Counted from the stretch's first letter, positions 23,997 to 37,786 are shown. The stretch is DNA of 64,000 nucleotides from Yamagishiella unicocca (GCA_003116995.1 BDSL01000096.1:124001-188000); one strand, 5' to 3'. The notes: generated by a model from the letters alone, not told the origin. Made by a program: numbers and translations.

Positions 23997-26900
23997 GGGA
24001 GTCCTGGACTGCCGTGTTTCTACTCGGGACCGATGCAAAGATTCGTCGAAACCAGTCGGGGTGTGACCGGCTGGCACAGATCAAGGGTTGAAGATTGGAG
24101 AGACCATTTCGCATGAAGAAACGCTGTTGTCTACTTCACCAAGCGTCCGAGGGGCTTGAGGGCATGCACGCAGTCAATGCAATCATACATCGGGGCAATC
24201 ATACGTTTCGGCTTGGCGAAGCGAACAGGTTGTGGAGCTTCCGGGTGGCGCAGAGGATTGCCAAACCCCTAGGGAAGTAGGTCGGTTGGTTGGCTGTTGT
24301 CGATAGTGGGTGATGAAAGGTGGAGCAGTGCATTATTGCCAGGCAGGCACTGCAGGCGTGACCCGTTGCTGATGTTTAATTGGAAGGAATTGTGCACGCC
24401 GTATTATGACGCCCACTTCAATTGTATATGTGGTTGTGATTGTAGGTTAATCGCCGTGCCTTTGTACCATATGCGCGTTGTGTGTGAGTGTTGTTTTGGT
24501 CACGCGCTGGGGAGGCAGCTGTCATTCCGTTGCGGCCCCCCTGCAGTGCATGAAAACGTGGTTATCGAGCGCAGTGCACTGCTGGTTCGGGCACCCATAT
24601 GTCGTACGCATTCGACCCAATATTCCACGCCCTCTTTGTATGAGGGGGCCACGACGCGCGCACCATTGTGCACCAACGTAAGGTATGCTTGCGGTGTAGG
24701 AGTGGCACGTGTATGGGCAGCGCTACCGTTGGCAATGCTACTCCGCACTCATGTGCAAAGTGGGGCTACGCTGGAGAAGATTCTTTTACCCGTCTGGCGA
24801 GTGCTTGTTGGTGCGAGTTGTATATTGGGTGCGCTACCGTTGTACATTATTAACTGATAGTTAGCTTTTACTAATTCTCCTATGGGGTTGACTAACGTTG
24901 CTGCCGTTGCGATGGACGTTGCGGAGGAAAGGATCTCGGTACTTAGTTGATGCTAGGAGCTGTGTGCTCTTCTAAGCATTTGGCAAAGATGGTAAATGCG
25001 GATTTAGTCGATGTGCGGCTCAAAAACGCCCAAGCGTTTCAGCCCGCGACTGAACGCGCCTCGTAACTTGTTTTGCAAAATGGAAAGCATCGGACAACAA
25101 CTGCTCCCTCTGGACAGCATACAGTGGTGGTGTGGGGGGTAGCGGCGGTGCCTAGGAACTCCCTCCTGTTGCCGCTATTGATCACCAGCCAACAAGGTCT
25201 GTTATGTCACGCAGTGTCCGTGGAGGAATGGGATGCACGTTTGTGGCGGCTGAGCTGGCTGATTTGGAACGGCGCATGAGCCGAGCGTTTACCCTAGATG
25301 ACATGCCACAATCAGCAACCAATCCCACTCTCGAATCGGCCGAAGCCGCGACGAATAGCCGACAGGGCTGGACGAAGCGAGACCACTCTGGTTTCGATAC
25401 CAAACATGTCGGAAGTTCGCTGCTCGCTAGAGCCAGCGTCCAGACGCCCAGGAGTCGAACCCGAAACTCCTGTTCTAAGCCTATGGGACCGTTAGGGGCT
25501 CTTAAGCCAAAGAGCATATCCATACACGAAAGACGTAGTGAGGCGGTAATGATAATTTACCGATTAGATGCACCCTTGACTATTTATTGTCAGTCATGAG
25601 GTTCATGGAAAGTTAATCGGCGGGCGACCTTCGGTATTTCGGGGTTCGGCGCTTTAGCGTCCCGTGGTAGCCGTACGACGATGGCTACTCGTACTACAAC
25701 GGCCCTTTACTCCTATCGGTGGAAGGCGTACAGCCATTTACCAGTGATGTTCGGCGACGGCCGGACATAAACGACTAGAGCAATCATGCTCTCGTCCCAG
25801 CCTAGGCGATCACGCTAGGGTAGCGACCTACTGGTCCCACCCGCAGTACCATTACAACAGGTTCAAGTGCGCGAAAGCCAGCGCGAGCAGGCGACGAGAT
25901 TACTGAGGGGAAGACGACTTACAAAAGGCATGCTTGCGACATAGGGGTGAACTCATTATATGTAACATGGATAGCAAACCTACGCTGCCATATTAACTGA
26001 AGTTAGCGGGTACGGAACGGCCAAGCCTAAGGTTACCGGTGGCTATGGGCCAAGTTCAGCGGGCTATAAACTGGCGGTGCAGCATTAATAAACAGTACAG
26101 TACAGCTTCAACCTGCTCGGCGCTTATTTATGGGCCAGAACTCCTCGGGACATGAACCGAACCAGGGAGCGAATAGTAGTAGCACTTGTTGCGGTGGGTT
26201 CGAGACCATAACTCGGTCTTTGTTTCCTCCGTCTTTGGTCAGTGTCAGGCGATGTGCCCGATGGTTCTATCTCTTGGTCTGGAACCCACTGTAACCGTTA
26301 CACCAACTCAGAACTATCGGGAACCGCAGCGTAAGGCAAACCACCACGACACCAGTCAACAGTCCAGATAATAGTATACTATGGAGACATTTGCTGCGAA
26401 GCCATATAAGTAGCAGCGCCCTGAAATGGCGAGAACAGCGCCCCTACGTGCCAAATACAGCCCAATCCGAATATAACAGTGGTCCTAGAGCAACGGAAAC
26501 ATGGTGACTCGATCACGCAGTGCTGTCTCGAGATCAAGTCAACTCCAGGCAGGCGCTCAGCTACAGCGCAATGCAACTTGATTAAACGTATTATCTGGTC
26601 CGGCTAAGATTGTGTGGAAGCCAGTTGAGCCTTCCAACGGTCTTAACCAACTGCCTGTACAACTAGCGACGGTCGTACACCACCGACGCCATTACACCCT
26701 GACAGGTACACCCTCATAATACCAAACACTACAACTGGTCTGGAGCCACTGTCACGTGCCCTACTACCACTACCACAGCTGTATCACGATGATGCGCCTC
26801 CACTGGTGCCAACTGTGACACTCACTCGCAACTTATATTGAATCCCTTCCGCCATGGCCGTCTCTATCATACCGGCGATAAATGTAGATAGTAGTTACGC

Positions 26901-27349
26901 GGGGCACGGCCATAGCGTGCGATAGGGCCAGTTTTGTTGGGGAACGACGCGAGGGGTTGCCCTCCTACGTGGAAGCCGCCACGGCGGGAGGCACAGCGCC
27001 ATCCGTGCACCACTGGGAGCTTATTGCACATGCGCGGAAACACGAAGACGATTGCCATGATGAATGACGACATCGATAACGGAGGCGGCGTGGCATCAAC
27101 AGGCACAAGCGCGAGGCAAACGGCCCAAACCCCGTCCATCGTACGCCTTAGCAAACTCATGCCTGTCATCGGTGCGCCTTCAGCCTTGCTAATCATTGGC
27201 TTGCTGCGATACAACGCAAAAGCGAACTTTCATTATTGTACCGACAAGCCGCGACCACTTGTCGGTGAAGGCGTATGACCCACTCGAGCATGTGCATGTG
27301 CATTTATTAGGCTAGGCGGCGCCAGATGCGCATGTTGCAGTCCGCAGTG
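23997..27349. other. Intergenic, mostly unique, no gene recognised
   Basis: Contains the 3' UTR regions of the DUF4864-like gene (+) and the kinase gene (-). ORFs are short and domain-free. 26219-26305 is a copy of repeat F. A tRNA T-arm-like phrase occurs on the minus strand near 25450. Much of 24.3-27.3 kb is less GC-rich than the coding regions. Confidence 0.5.
26219..26310 (+). repeat. Dispersed repeat F, copy 2
   Basis: Matches 9520-9612 almost base for base (TTTGTTTCCTCCGTCTT, GATGTGCCCGATGGTTCTAT, GGAACCCACTGTAACCGTTA). The two copies end at the same point, CACTGTAACCGTTACA. Confidence 0.8.
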
Positions 27350-30300
27350 CTACGCCTGCTGGCGCACTTGTTCAGCTGTCAAGGTTGCCACCGGAGTTGT
27401 CATCAGCACGTCGTACTCGCATTCCAACAGGGATTGGCGCACCAGCGTCAGCTCCTTGGCCACCTCGGCAGCTGCCGGCCGTCTGGCTGGGTCGCGGTCC
27501 CAGCAGGCAGTAAGGATTCGCTGCAGCTTGGGCGGACAGCGCGAAGTACCCAATCCGCTGAGCGGCAGGCGGCGGCCCTCGTATGTAACCTGCGTAGCGC
27601 AGTAGGGCATGCGCATTCCGTCTTTACTAATCGCTCTTGAACTTGCCAGTGGGGGCCGTGTCACTGCACGGCAGCATCGTCACTGTGCGGCAATGCGCCG
27701 CCTTCGTTGGTTCGTCTGTTGTAAGCATAAACGACACGACGTTTGAGTGATGTTGCGCTTACTTCCGCCAACAACGCGTGCTGCTTAGCGGAGAAGTGAG
27801 GAAAGCAGCAGTGTGTGCTGAAGCAAGAGGAGCTCGAAGTCCGCACCAATTCAGCGCTGCTCGCTTTGATCCTATCACCGGCCTCGACTTGAACAGCATG
27901 CGTGTGCAGACCTTCAGCCATACGCACGTTTCCACATGCAACCCCAGATAGGTAACGACGGTCGGGGGCGTCAGTGAGAGTCTGGAAGGACGTAATCTGA
28001 GGAAGCAATTTGGAGTGCAGTATGCCAGGTAAGCATCGGGAACGGACACGCACGCACGAGGTCTCTCAGCTAGCGCCTGCAACCGAACCCGGGACAGCTG
28101 ATCCCTTCGCGTGTGGGCACATCAGGACTGCAGCCATACAACTACCACGGCAACCGCAGACCCATGGGAGGCTAGCGCACGCCGTACCGGTCCCGAGCAT
28201 TCCTGGTAGGAATTTCCTACCGCTAGGTGCCGTGCTGCTGTAACCGAAAATATGACAGTTGCAAAAGACGGGGATATGCTTGGAGAAATGCTGCGTGTTC
28301 TTTCGGCGGTATCTTTTGATAACAGAAAATACACGAGGGGGATGTGCATGGCACCGCGGACACATGCAAGTTGAAGGGACGCTTACCTTCAGCTTACCTT
28401 CAAGACGCAACACTAATGAAATGTGATACCGTGCGTTCATTTTGGGCATCACACTAGAATTATTGATGATGGTTGCACGGCGCGGGGCGGCGCTGATAGC
28501 AGCGGTGCTTGCCTCGGTCAGGCGGAACCTATCGAATGGACTCACCGCGAAGCCGATGGCCACACTACTCAAGCCAATCCACGGCTTGAAGCCAGCAAGC
28601 ATCTCCCACATGAGCACACCCAGCGAGTAGATGTCCTACAAGTAGGTTTGGCCGGATGGGGTTGCTGTTTGGTTGCGGTTTGAGGAAAAGCGCTTTGGAG
28701 CGGTTTGGTTGGGTGGATGGGTGTGTCATGCCTAATTCGTCGTTAGGGCGGTTCGGCGGGGTCACCAGCGTTCGTTCGCATGCCAGAACAGGGAAGGCCT
28801 TTCCATTCTGACCGGCTCATCGCTAGCTTCCAAAGCCTGCGCATATGCTCACGCATCGCGCCACACGGCCAAGCACTGCTGGACGTGTGCCCGGATCGCA
28901 TGGTTGCTAGCCGCGCGCAATAGATACGGCAGCTATTCACTTCTGCGTTCTTGAGTTAAGCGGTCTTCCTGTTCAAATACACCGGCCGCAGGTGCTTACT
29001 TCCGGACCACAATGCAAGGGTCACCCGCCGGATCGAACGTACCGTCTGGTGGCTGATGACCTGATTGGTGATGTCGAAGCATTCCTGGATGGAGCACGTG
29101 TGATCAAGAGGGCGGGCGGCAGGGAAAAGGGAGCGGGGTGTGTGACAGGCATCGACTATGCCACGATTGCAGAACTAGCGGGCCTGCGTGCGTGCGTGCA
29201 TGTGGCCAGTGAACTCAAGCCGACAGGCCAGCGGCTAGCCGACCGCCAGCCGGCCGCCACGTAGGAAGGCCGGTCAGCCAGCCGGCCGGGACGTAGGAAC
29301 GCCGGCCAGCACCCAGCCGGCCAGCACGTAGGACGATGAGCGGGCGGGCGGGTAGGATTCTGATACCCTCAACTGGCACTGGTGAGAGGCACGCGGGTTG
29401 TCCTGAGGTGCTGGTCCTCCCTGCTTTCAGGCCCCTACCATACGCTTCATTCGCCACGTCAGTCGCGCCATTAAGCGAGCAAGCATGAAGCCTGCCTGCC
29501 TGCCTGCCGCTGGCGATGCATACGGTGGCACGGCAACGCAGTACTCAGAGCAGCGCCACGTACGTACGGCACATATCAACACATGCACACAGGCGCCAAG
29601 ACCGTTCCGCGCGCCCGCCGGACCGCCGTACACTGCCTAGACTTGGCCACGTACCGGTGCCATGTAAGCTGGCTGGACACGGCGAGGCAGGCGTCCACGC
29701 CGGCAGTTTCAGAGTCCAGTGTAGGCAGGTAGGTAGATATGACGGTAGGCAGGTAGGCAGGTAGGTAGGAAGGCAGGTATGTGGGATGGTAGGTAAGTAG
29801 GTAGATAGATCGGATGTCGCGACCAGAGGACAGGCGAGCCAGCAGCGCGCAAACACATGGCACCCAGTGTCAGCAAGTAGCGGGTCCAGACAGATGCAGC
29901 GGGGCGAGCGAGGAGGGAGCGGGTGCGCTTGGTGAGAAGAGACGGCAGGATTACATGGCAATCGGACGTGGTGGCCGGCCTCTAGCGCTAGCTGGCACGA
30001 AGACGTGGCAGGGGAGTGTCAGGTTCGTTGGCATTGCTCGCAGAACATGTCGCCGGAGGGCGCCACGAGAGCCGCATGTATGTGTGGCAGACTGGGTTCC
30101 TTGCGTGTGTGCCAGGGCACCAAGCACGGCACATGCCGTGCCACACCGCGGACAAACGCCCTGCTCCCCGGTATGCATGATATGACACGACGCAAGGTAC
30201 GCACGGCTTCGTCACTTGCGTGCTGTGCGTGCTAGGTCGGTGATATCAGTGCCCAGCACGACGACGTGGCCGTTGCGCAATATTGTATGTTGGCGCGGCA

Positions 30301-33300
30301 CCTAAGGACACGCACGCCACCGGCGCCCAGTGCTGGTAGGTGACGCCGCACCATCAGGCTGCTGGGCGGCCCCAGGCGGCACGCACCCCCTCCGGGCTGC
30401 TGGTGAGCCCACTACCACACCCGCGGCACCAAGCCACCACCCACCGTGCCCGCCTCCGGATGCTGCGTCATCACAACCGTGCTGCGCAGCCGCGACAACC
30501 CAAAGTCCTGCACGGCAGTTAGGGTGGCGGGGGGGGGGGCTAGATGAATAGCAGTAGCTTTCTGAGTTCGTTCGTCTGTCGGTTCATCCGTCGATAGTCG
30601 TAATAAGGTTGTTTAATTGGATGGTTGCGTTGCCGGGATACCTACGGCGTGGCTGCGGCAGGTTGCTGCCAGGCGGCCAGCTGCAGGGCTCCGGCCCGCA
30701 AGCTATGACATCCAAATGGTCTCCTCACTCACTCGGCGCACTATTCGGCGTGTGGAGCATGTACGCTTCGGCAATGTGCCCCATCAACCAAACAATGTAA
30801 CGTGCCCAGCATGCCGTCCCATGCTATCCCGGACTCCTGCAAATATTAGCGATGTGTTGCGCGCGCTATCTAGCTTGCAAGCACGTCCTCCCTACCGTCA
30901 GTTTGACGACCGGTCGCTTGGCACATGGGTCGTTGACCAGCACATTCCCGGGCTGCACGGCATGGCACGTGTAGCAGCGAGTAGGGACCGAGGCAGGGAT
31001 GCGGGACGAGGCGGCACGCAGCGGCGGCAGCTTACTTCAAGGATGCCGCGCGCGGCGGCCACGTAGCGACCGAAGCAAGCAGGCGGTGTGCGCAGCGAAT
31101 GGATCGATGCCAACGGGTGTGAAGCAGCATTCATCTTTTGAATGGATCCGCAGTACGTGGCTGATGGTGAGTCCGCGCCCCGCCGTTGCGTGTACCTCGT
31201 CCTTCCGTCCCGCGTCCTGGCCTTCATGACCTCGCACCTCAGCTAGATAGCAAGCCAGGTGCACATCTATCATATCCCACCTTGAGGTCGCGGTGTACGA
31301 TGGTGGGGTGCAAGTACGACAGCGCGCGGGAAATGGAGGTACCGATGTGCAGCACCTGCGTGCCGCCATCAGATGAGCGCAAACAACGGGCTTACGGCAG
31401 CTGGTGTCGGAGCGGGTGCAGCAGAAGTTGGGGCATGGCAGTCGCCCATGTTGCCGCATCGTCTCTCTCGGAGAGCGTGAGCTAAACGCAATACCACATT
31501 CGGAAGTAAGCGTGAGTGTTGCAACTGGGATACGGCAGCACGTGCGGTACGGCAGCACGTGGAGGTAGGGCAGTACGAAGAATAGGAAGAAAGCGACGCG
31601 CACGCTTATGAGGTAGGGCAGTAATAAGGGTAGTGTAAAAAATGGAACATTGCTAGCAAGGCAGTTACGTGTGGGCGCAGACGTGCATGTATGTTTTATC
31701 GGGCAGGCATCAGCCTTCGCGCCGCCAGTCAGCTGCGTTACTAGAGTGTTCCAAACCACCCCGAACACACCAGTTCTCCGCGTGCGTGGGTACTCAAGTA
31801 GTAGCAAAGAGGTCCGTCGTACGACGACGCAAATAGCAATCCCATCCATCGCTCGCTGCGTGCGGCAACTGCCGCCGCTACCCCAGCCGTCCGGACGTCT
31901 CGCCGTACAACCTACTTTTTCCAGCGGCAGCAGCGGTTGCTCAGGGTTGCCGTACAGCAGTCGGTCCAGGGACACTTCCATGAGCTCCATCACCAGACAC
32001 AGTCGCGGCGGCGTCAGGCATGCCGCCATCAGCCGTACGACGTTAGGGTGCTGGCAGCGGCCCAGCACCTGGGCGGCGGTATGTGCATCTCAGATCACTG
32101 CCGTACTAAGGCAGCCGCGCGGATAGGGCGCTATATTGCATGACGTAGCATGACGTAGCCGTAAATTTATGGCCTATCTACTAGCTGCAGACTGAAGATG
32201 TTCGTGATCAACGAGTCGTCTGACAAGGATAGCAAAGGTAGGTACGGCACGGCAGTCTCGAAGGGCTTGTTGCCGTATGGGCGTGCCCATTCCACTCCTT
32301 GCGGTTGTATGTTTGGACGCCCCGTTGCTCCCGTCCCAAATACAGCCTCCAACCAATCGCCCTGCTTCGCACAACCATCCATCTACGGGCAGCCCCCCCG
32401 CCGATCACGCACCTCCACCTCCTGCTTGAAGCTCTGGATCAGATCCCCAGGCGCCGTTGTCTCCCATTGCTGTGGCTCCGCCATCACCTTGACCGCCACT
32501 TTTTTGCCGTCGTACAGTCCCTCCATTACACGCCCAAACGCTCCCTTGCCGAGCACCACAGGCAATAGCGTCACCACGCCGGCGACGCTGCCACCGCCGC
32601 CGCCGATGACAGTTCCATTCTCATCATGGCCGCCATCCTGGACGTCGCAACGGCTGCTGATGGTAGTGCAGCTCTCCTCCATTGGGACATCAAGCTTCAG
32701 GTTAGCCCGCGGTGGTGTGAGGAGCGTCACGGGCACGTCTGTGTCCGCCAGCCAAACGCCTGCTGCAGCCGATACGCGCGCGCATGCGGAGCGCGCGTTG
32801 TGCGTTTGCGCAGGTAGGTGTGGTGGTTGGTCGGGTGCAAGAGAGCTCAACGGACTCGACGTACAACCGCCAACCCAAACATTCCCATCCGCCCGTAGCT
32901 GCTAGGTCTCCCAACGAACTTGTCAGCCAATTATGAGCATTGATGAACGCAAACATGCATGGACGCTCCCCTCAGCCCCTCGACACCCATTGGACGTACC
33001 GCCCGGTTCGGGACTTAATGACAAAAGCCTTTCCTCGCCAGACAGCCCAGATCCGCTGTCGATTGGAGGGCCAGCTTCCTTGCCGTTGGGAGATCTACGG
33101 AAAGGGAATGCAATCGGGCGCAAACAGATGGACTTCTCATCCAGAGGAATGCTTTGGATGCCTCCTTAGCCAACCAAGGCAGGGGGCCGATCGCGATGTC
33201 GTACTATACGTCTATTTCTTTGTGTCGACCGCGCGTACACTTGTCACGCCGCAGCTGGATCTTAAGCGCAAAGAGCAACTCGCTGAAGCTATCAGTGCTA

Positions 33301-36300
33301 ACAGCAGGGCTGCCCGCCTGCTGTGCGCGTCGACATACGTCAAGACAGGTCCACCTGGACGCCAAGATAGAGCTCGCTCAATGGTCGGCTTATTGCAGCA
33401 GGCCGCCCGCATCCGCCACGCATGAGTCGGCGCTGCACAACGTACCAACTCATCCACACGTCAACTGCGAGCAGCTGCGGTGCTGTTTATGTGTCTAGCG
33501 ATGTTGAACGAGCGAGCCAACGACCATGACTGCGGCTGCAGCGAGCAGCGCAACGGTGTGGCCGCCAGCAGCAGTCTGGCTCGAACTGGCCTGCCTACCT
33601 ACCTACCAGCCGCATACATCATCGATCAACGGTGCGCGCAGCTTTGCAAACAGAACGAAACAGCAGGCCCCAGCCCAACCAGCAGCAGCAGCTCCCTCCC
33701 TGTGGGATTACCGTACTCACTTGCCGCTTGATGGATGGCTCACGGCGGCGGCCGCTGAGCACCGCTTGCTTGGAGCCGCTCTCCGTCGCCGCCAGACCCA
33801 CACCGCCGCCGGCACCAGCAGAAGAACAAGAGCCACAGCGCCTGCGTGAGGCCGCAGCGGGCGCCGATGGGTTGCGATTGCAACATAGGTAAGTATGTAG
33901 GTAACAGTCATGTCACGGCGTACAACTAGGCACCAGTCATGCCACTGTTTAAGCCTCGAACGGTCAGCTGGTTCGACCGTACGGATCACCTCCATGTACC
34001 TGGTGACAGCTTATTTCCATGGCTTGGGGACGAGCGCACCAGCCAACCAGACACCTTGCCTTTTACGCCCTTCGTAAGCGGTCAAACATACACCTCCCGA
34101 ATTCCGAACAAAGTACGCCCTTCACGTCGCCACAGTACGAGTGAGTCGTTACGCAGGCAGACTCCCAGCAGGGGAGACTCCCATGCGCCCTGACCCAGCA
34201 ACAGGGAGGCTTCATGGATGGACCAGACACCCAATCCGATCAGCATGGTGCGTGGCTAGCATTATGCCGAGCAGACACCACGGCGACCAGCAGGCGCCGC
34301 CGCGCCGCCGCCTGACCGGCAACGAACGACGTACGCCCCACCCGCATGTAATTCCTCTAGATAGGTAGGAGTAGGACTTCCTTGACGGAGATCTCGCGCC
34401 CCAAGCAGCCGCACCCACCCACCTGCCACCGCCCCGCAAACCACGGGTACCCGGCTGCCACTGCTTCCGTCATCATCCGCCGCCCCGTCGCCGCCTTGGC
34501 GGCTGCCAACCGCCGCCGGCACCGGTGGCAGCAGCCCTCCGTTGAACCTGTTGACCGCCTCCTGGACTGCCCCCACAAGACAACTCAGCGGGCCGTACTG
34601 ATCGACGCACGACTGGTCCACCATGGTCTCGCACACCGTTGTCGCGCCGTGCAGCACGAATACCACGTTGTTCGGCATCGGCTGCCCGGCCAGTCCCGGG
34701 GAAGCCCCGCTGAACACCATATCGGGGAGCTCGGCGCGACTGGGCCAGCAGCGCTTCATGGGTGCAGCCGCCGTGTCGTTGACGCAGCCATCCTGCGGCG
34801 GCCGGGTCAGAACCGTTGGTCGCCGTTTCGTAGGCAACCAAGCGCTCAAAGGTTCTGAGCGCAAGCAGGAAGGTTCGTTCCACTATAAATCCATCCGTCG
34901 CCATTCCTATCTAGGAGCGGCTGCGTAGCGTAGCAGAGCAGCGGAGCTCGTGAAAACGTACGGCGTCCGTATCACCGGTCAGGATGGGAGAGAGAATACT
35001 GGGTGCTGCATAAAAGTACCACTTAACGTTATGCGGGTGTTAGGAAAGGAAATATGGGTGCGTTGTCTAGTGTCCTGAAAGCTTAGGCCCCCGCATACGT
35101 ACGGCTTTCCAACATGCCAAGACACGCGCCAGCGCATGCACCGATGTTAAATACTGCTGAGCAGAACGACTCAGAGCAGGCGATGACAACTGGGTATACG
35201 TGGCCAAAAACGAGGATCCAACAAGCCGCGCAGACATGTATCGAATGGGTCATCAATTAACACACGCGCATTGCCTAGAACCAACCTAGGTCCACCTTGG
35301 ACACTGCCTTTCATCGCTTGCGCGTCACGCACAACACACCCTGTAGCAAGTACCGTCCTATCTATCCTCTTACATACTAATCTGCCTGCCTGGCTAGCAT
35401 ATGTCCGCCTACCTGCGGGACGTGTAATGTAATCGCTTGCTGCCCTGAATACCCAGCAGGCCGTATCGAAGCCCTCATATTGGCCCTCTGTACCTCTGGT
35501 GGCAAACAGGCCTCTGCGTGCACACATGCGCGCACAAGGGATCGAGCTGTGGTTCTGTGGCTGGCTTGGAGGGAGTCGCATCTTCTAGCGCCCCGACGCA
35601 ACGCAGCGAGCAAGGAAGGCCGGTCTACCTGCCCATCCACCAAGTAAGAGGCAAGCGAGTCTGTCTGCATATTCGTTACTCATCGTCGATAAGCAAGCAA
35701 TGTGCAGTTGTACCAAGTAAGTAAGCCCAGAAAACCAATACTTCCGTCCCGCCCGGAGTAGTACCGGTACGGCGGGAGTTGCCGGAAGAAAAATGACGAG
35801 CGAGGGCCACGGGACCACGTGCGCTCCCACGCAGGGCCATCATTGTGGCCGCTCGGACTGCGGGCAACGAACGTACATACCTAAGATAATCAGCCCTGGC
35901 CCCAGAGCGAGCTCGCCCATGCCGCCCGTGAGGGTTGGTGCCAGGAGGTCGATACCTGTACGACGCGTATGGTAGGGAAGAGGAAGGTGGCTTTGCGTGC
36001 ACATGTATACATACCTGCTGATGGCTTCAGAGTTGCGGTGGCGTCGCCGTGCTGACGTGCGTGCAGCAGGAAGCAAGGGCGGGGTGACTGGCCGCCTATC
36101 TTCAATGCAGCAGACTGCACTGCACTATATCCGTAACCGGCAAACCACGATGAATCGTTACCCGCGTACCGGGGACACGTGTTGGACTATCAGCTCGGGC
36201 GCGGGCGAGGACTACATCCTGGAACATCAGCGCAACGCCGCTGGCCAGACGGACCTGCACGCGCGTCAGGAATGAGGAACTATCTTGATCATCGTCCGAA

Positions 36301-36789
36301 CCACAGGATCAACACAGCCACGGCAGCACCCACCTAAAGTCAGATAAGCAAGTGAAAAGACCGGGAGCTTGCAAGCAACGTACGTCAGGGTATGTCCATA
36401 CATACAAACGCATTTCGAACGTATCGGCGCACCTTCGCCTTCACATAGTTAAGCCGAAGGGTAGGCCAGTGATCAACTTCGGCGTTTCCGCGAACTGTGA
36501 AATTGCGGGTGAGGAGTATTGGCTTGTCGTAGGCCCTCCAGTCGGCGTCCGTGAAGTCCAGCGCAGGGACAGTGATCCACGCCAGGACAACCAGAGGGCT
36601 TGCGAAAGCTGATACTAGTTGCGCTGTTGTTGTTATATGCACTTCCCCAGGGCTCAGCAGCTGGCGACTCGTTGGCTCTATGCTGGCTCTGTACATTTTA
36701 CAGTACACGCAGGCTCCTTGCCGTCCCATAATATAACCCATGCATATCCATATTAGATGAATAACGCGACCTTTAACTCTTTCGCGCAT
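27350..36789 (-). CDS. Receptor-like Ser/Thr protein kinase (TKL group)
   Basis: Exons on the minus strand. Extracellular: 36789-36433, 36254-36170, 35955-35881, 35274-35200 (end tentative), and about 34793-34423. TM: 33841-33721. Kinase: about 32685-32413 (start unclear), 32068-31916, 31355-31281, 30952-30896, 30507-30445, 29672-29655 (18 nt), 29084-29043, 28635-28546, 27589-27350. The ectodomain has N-glycosylation sites (NFTV, NDTA) and scattered Cys. The TM helix is built across a splice (VCGAVAG|AVALVLLLVPAAVWVW). Kinase landmarks in order are GKGAFGRV, VAVKVM, HPNVVRL, IVHRDLK|PGNVLV, DFGLSR, GT|PAYMAP|E, DIYSLGVLMWE and CWDRDPARRP. All catalytic residues are present, so an active kinase is expected. 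The ligand and substrate are unknown. At least one exon between 33720 and 32685 may be missing from this model. Confidence 0.85.
29215..29335. repeat. GCCGGCC-rich minisatellite in a kinase-gene intron
   Basis: Imperfect direct repeats of a motif like AGCCGGCCGCCACGTAGGAA and its variants (three to four units). It lies in the intron between the 18-nt exon and the exon encoding the residue after APE. Confidence 0.7.
29705..29815. repeat. GTAG/GCAG tetranucleotide repeat in a kinase-gene intron
   Basis: Runs of GTAGGCAGGTAGGTAG and related four-base units, immediately upstream (in gene sense) of the 18-nt microexon at 29672-29655. Confidence 0.85.
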
Positions 36790-37380
36790 GTTGGCAAGCG
36801 TTGCTGGTGCGACGTAACATTGATTTACGTCCGTAGCGTAAAAGTTTCCCTTGGGGGCTTTCGAGGGCTACACCGCACCATGTACACATGCTGAGTGGTT
36901 CTCTTTCCCTCCTGCGATGATCATGTACAACGGCTCTACGGGTTTTGTACTTGATATACGGCAGTGCAGGGCACAGAGATTTCAGGGTATGCACTGCTGA
37001 CCATATCATTATGTGCTACGGGCCGGGCCATGTAACACAGTTAGGAGAAAGGATAACGTCAAAGCGGCTCGCGGCATCGCGAGCAACCCGTGCATCGCTG
37101 CGTGCAGACGTCGTCCCGACGAAGTAGGTGTGCGATAGGCCTCAAGTGTGGCATCGCCGCATAGCCAGCAATAAGAATGAATCCGTCGGCTGTGATGCAA
37201 GCACGTGTCGCGTTTTCCAGAGTCTTGTCCGACTCAAACTACCTCACGAAACGGGATGGAACAGACTCCTATGCTGCAAACATATGCCTCAAGACGCATC
37301 ACACTATCGATCCACCACTATCGAAAACGTCCATCCGCGGGAGCACCCCACAGGATACCCTGACCAAATTTGAGATGTCC
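36790..37380. other. Upstream of kinase gene, gene-free
   Basis: Short ORFs only. It probably holds the kinase promoter and 5' UTR. No recognisable element. Confidence 0.4.
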
Positions 37381-37786
37381 TTGGCCATTTAAGTGATTTA
37401 AGTGGCATCGATGCCATGCCCTAGCACCGGCATAGCCGATTCGCGGGCACTCGTCGTGGTTTCAGTACCGCTTCAGACACGCGAGTCTGGAGCGCGACAG
37501 TTAAGAAACAATAGCGCACGAGTGCGTTGTTTGGTACGATGCATAGGAGATGTTACAGTGGCCCCAAGCCCTGGCTGAAGTCCTTGGCCATTTAAGTGAT
37601 TTAAGTGGCATCGATGCCATGCCCTAGCACCGGCATAGCCGATTCGCGGGCACTCGTCGTGGTTTCAGTACCGCTTCAGACACGCGAGTCTGGAGCACGA
37701 CAGTTAAGAAACAATAGCGCACGAGTGCCTTGTTTGGTACGATGCATAGGAGATGTTACAGCGGCCCCAAACCCTGGCTGAACCCA
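37381..37786 (+). repeat. Tandem duplication of a 203-bp unit (repeat B)
   Basis: Two head-to-tail units, starting at 37381 and 37584 (each begins TTGGCCATTTAAGTGATTTA). They differ by only a few bases, for example GCGCGACAG versus GCACGACAG. The same sequence is at 7340-7480 in more diverged form. Confidence 0.9.

Noticed and set aside
25421..25500. tRNA gene on the minus strand
   Set aside because: A T-arm is visible but no acceptor stem or proper D-arm pairs; at best tRNA-derived.
29215..29335. CRISPR-like spacing of GCCGGCC repeats
   Set aside because: Units are imperfect, contiguous and lie in an intron of a eukaryotic gene; no spacers.
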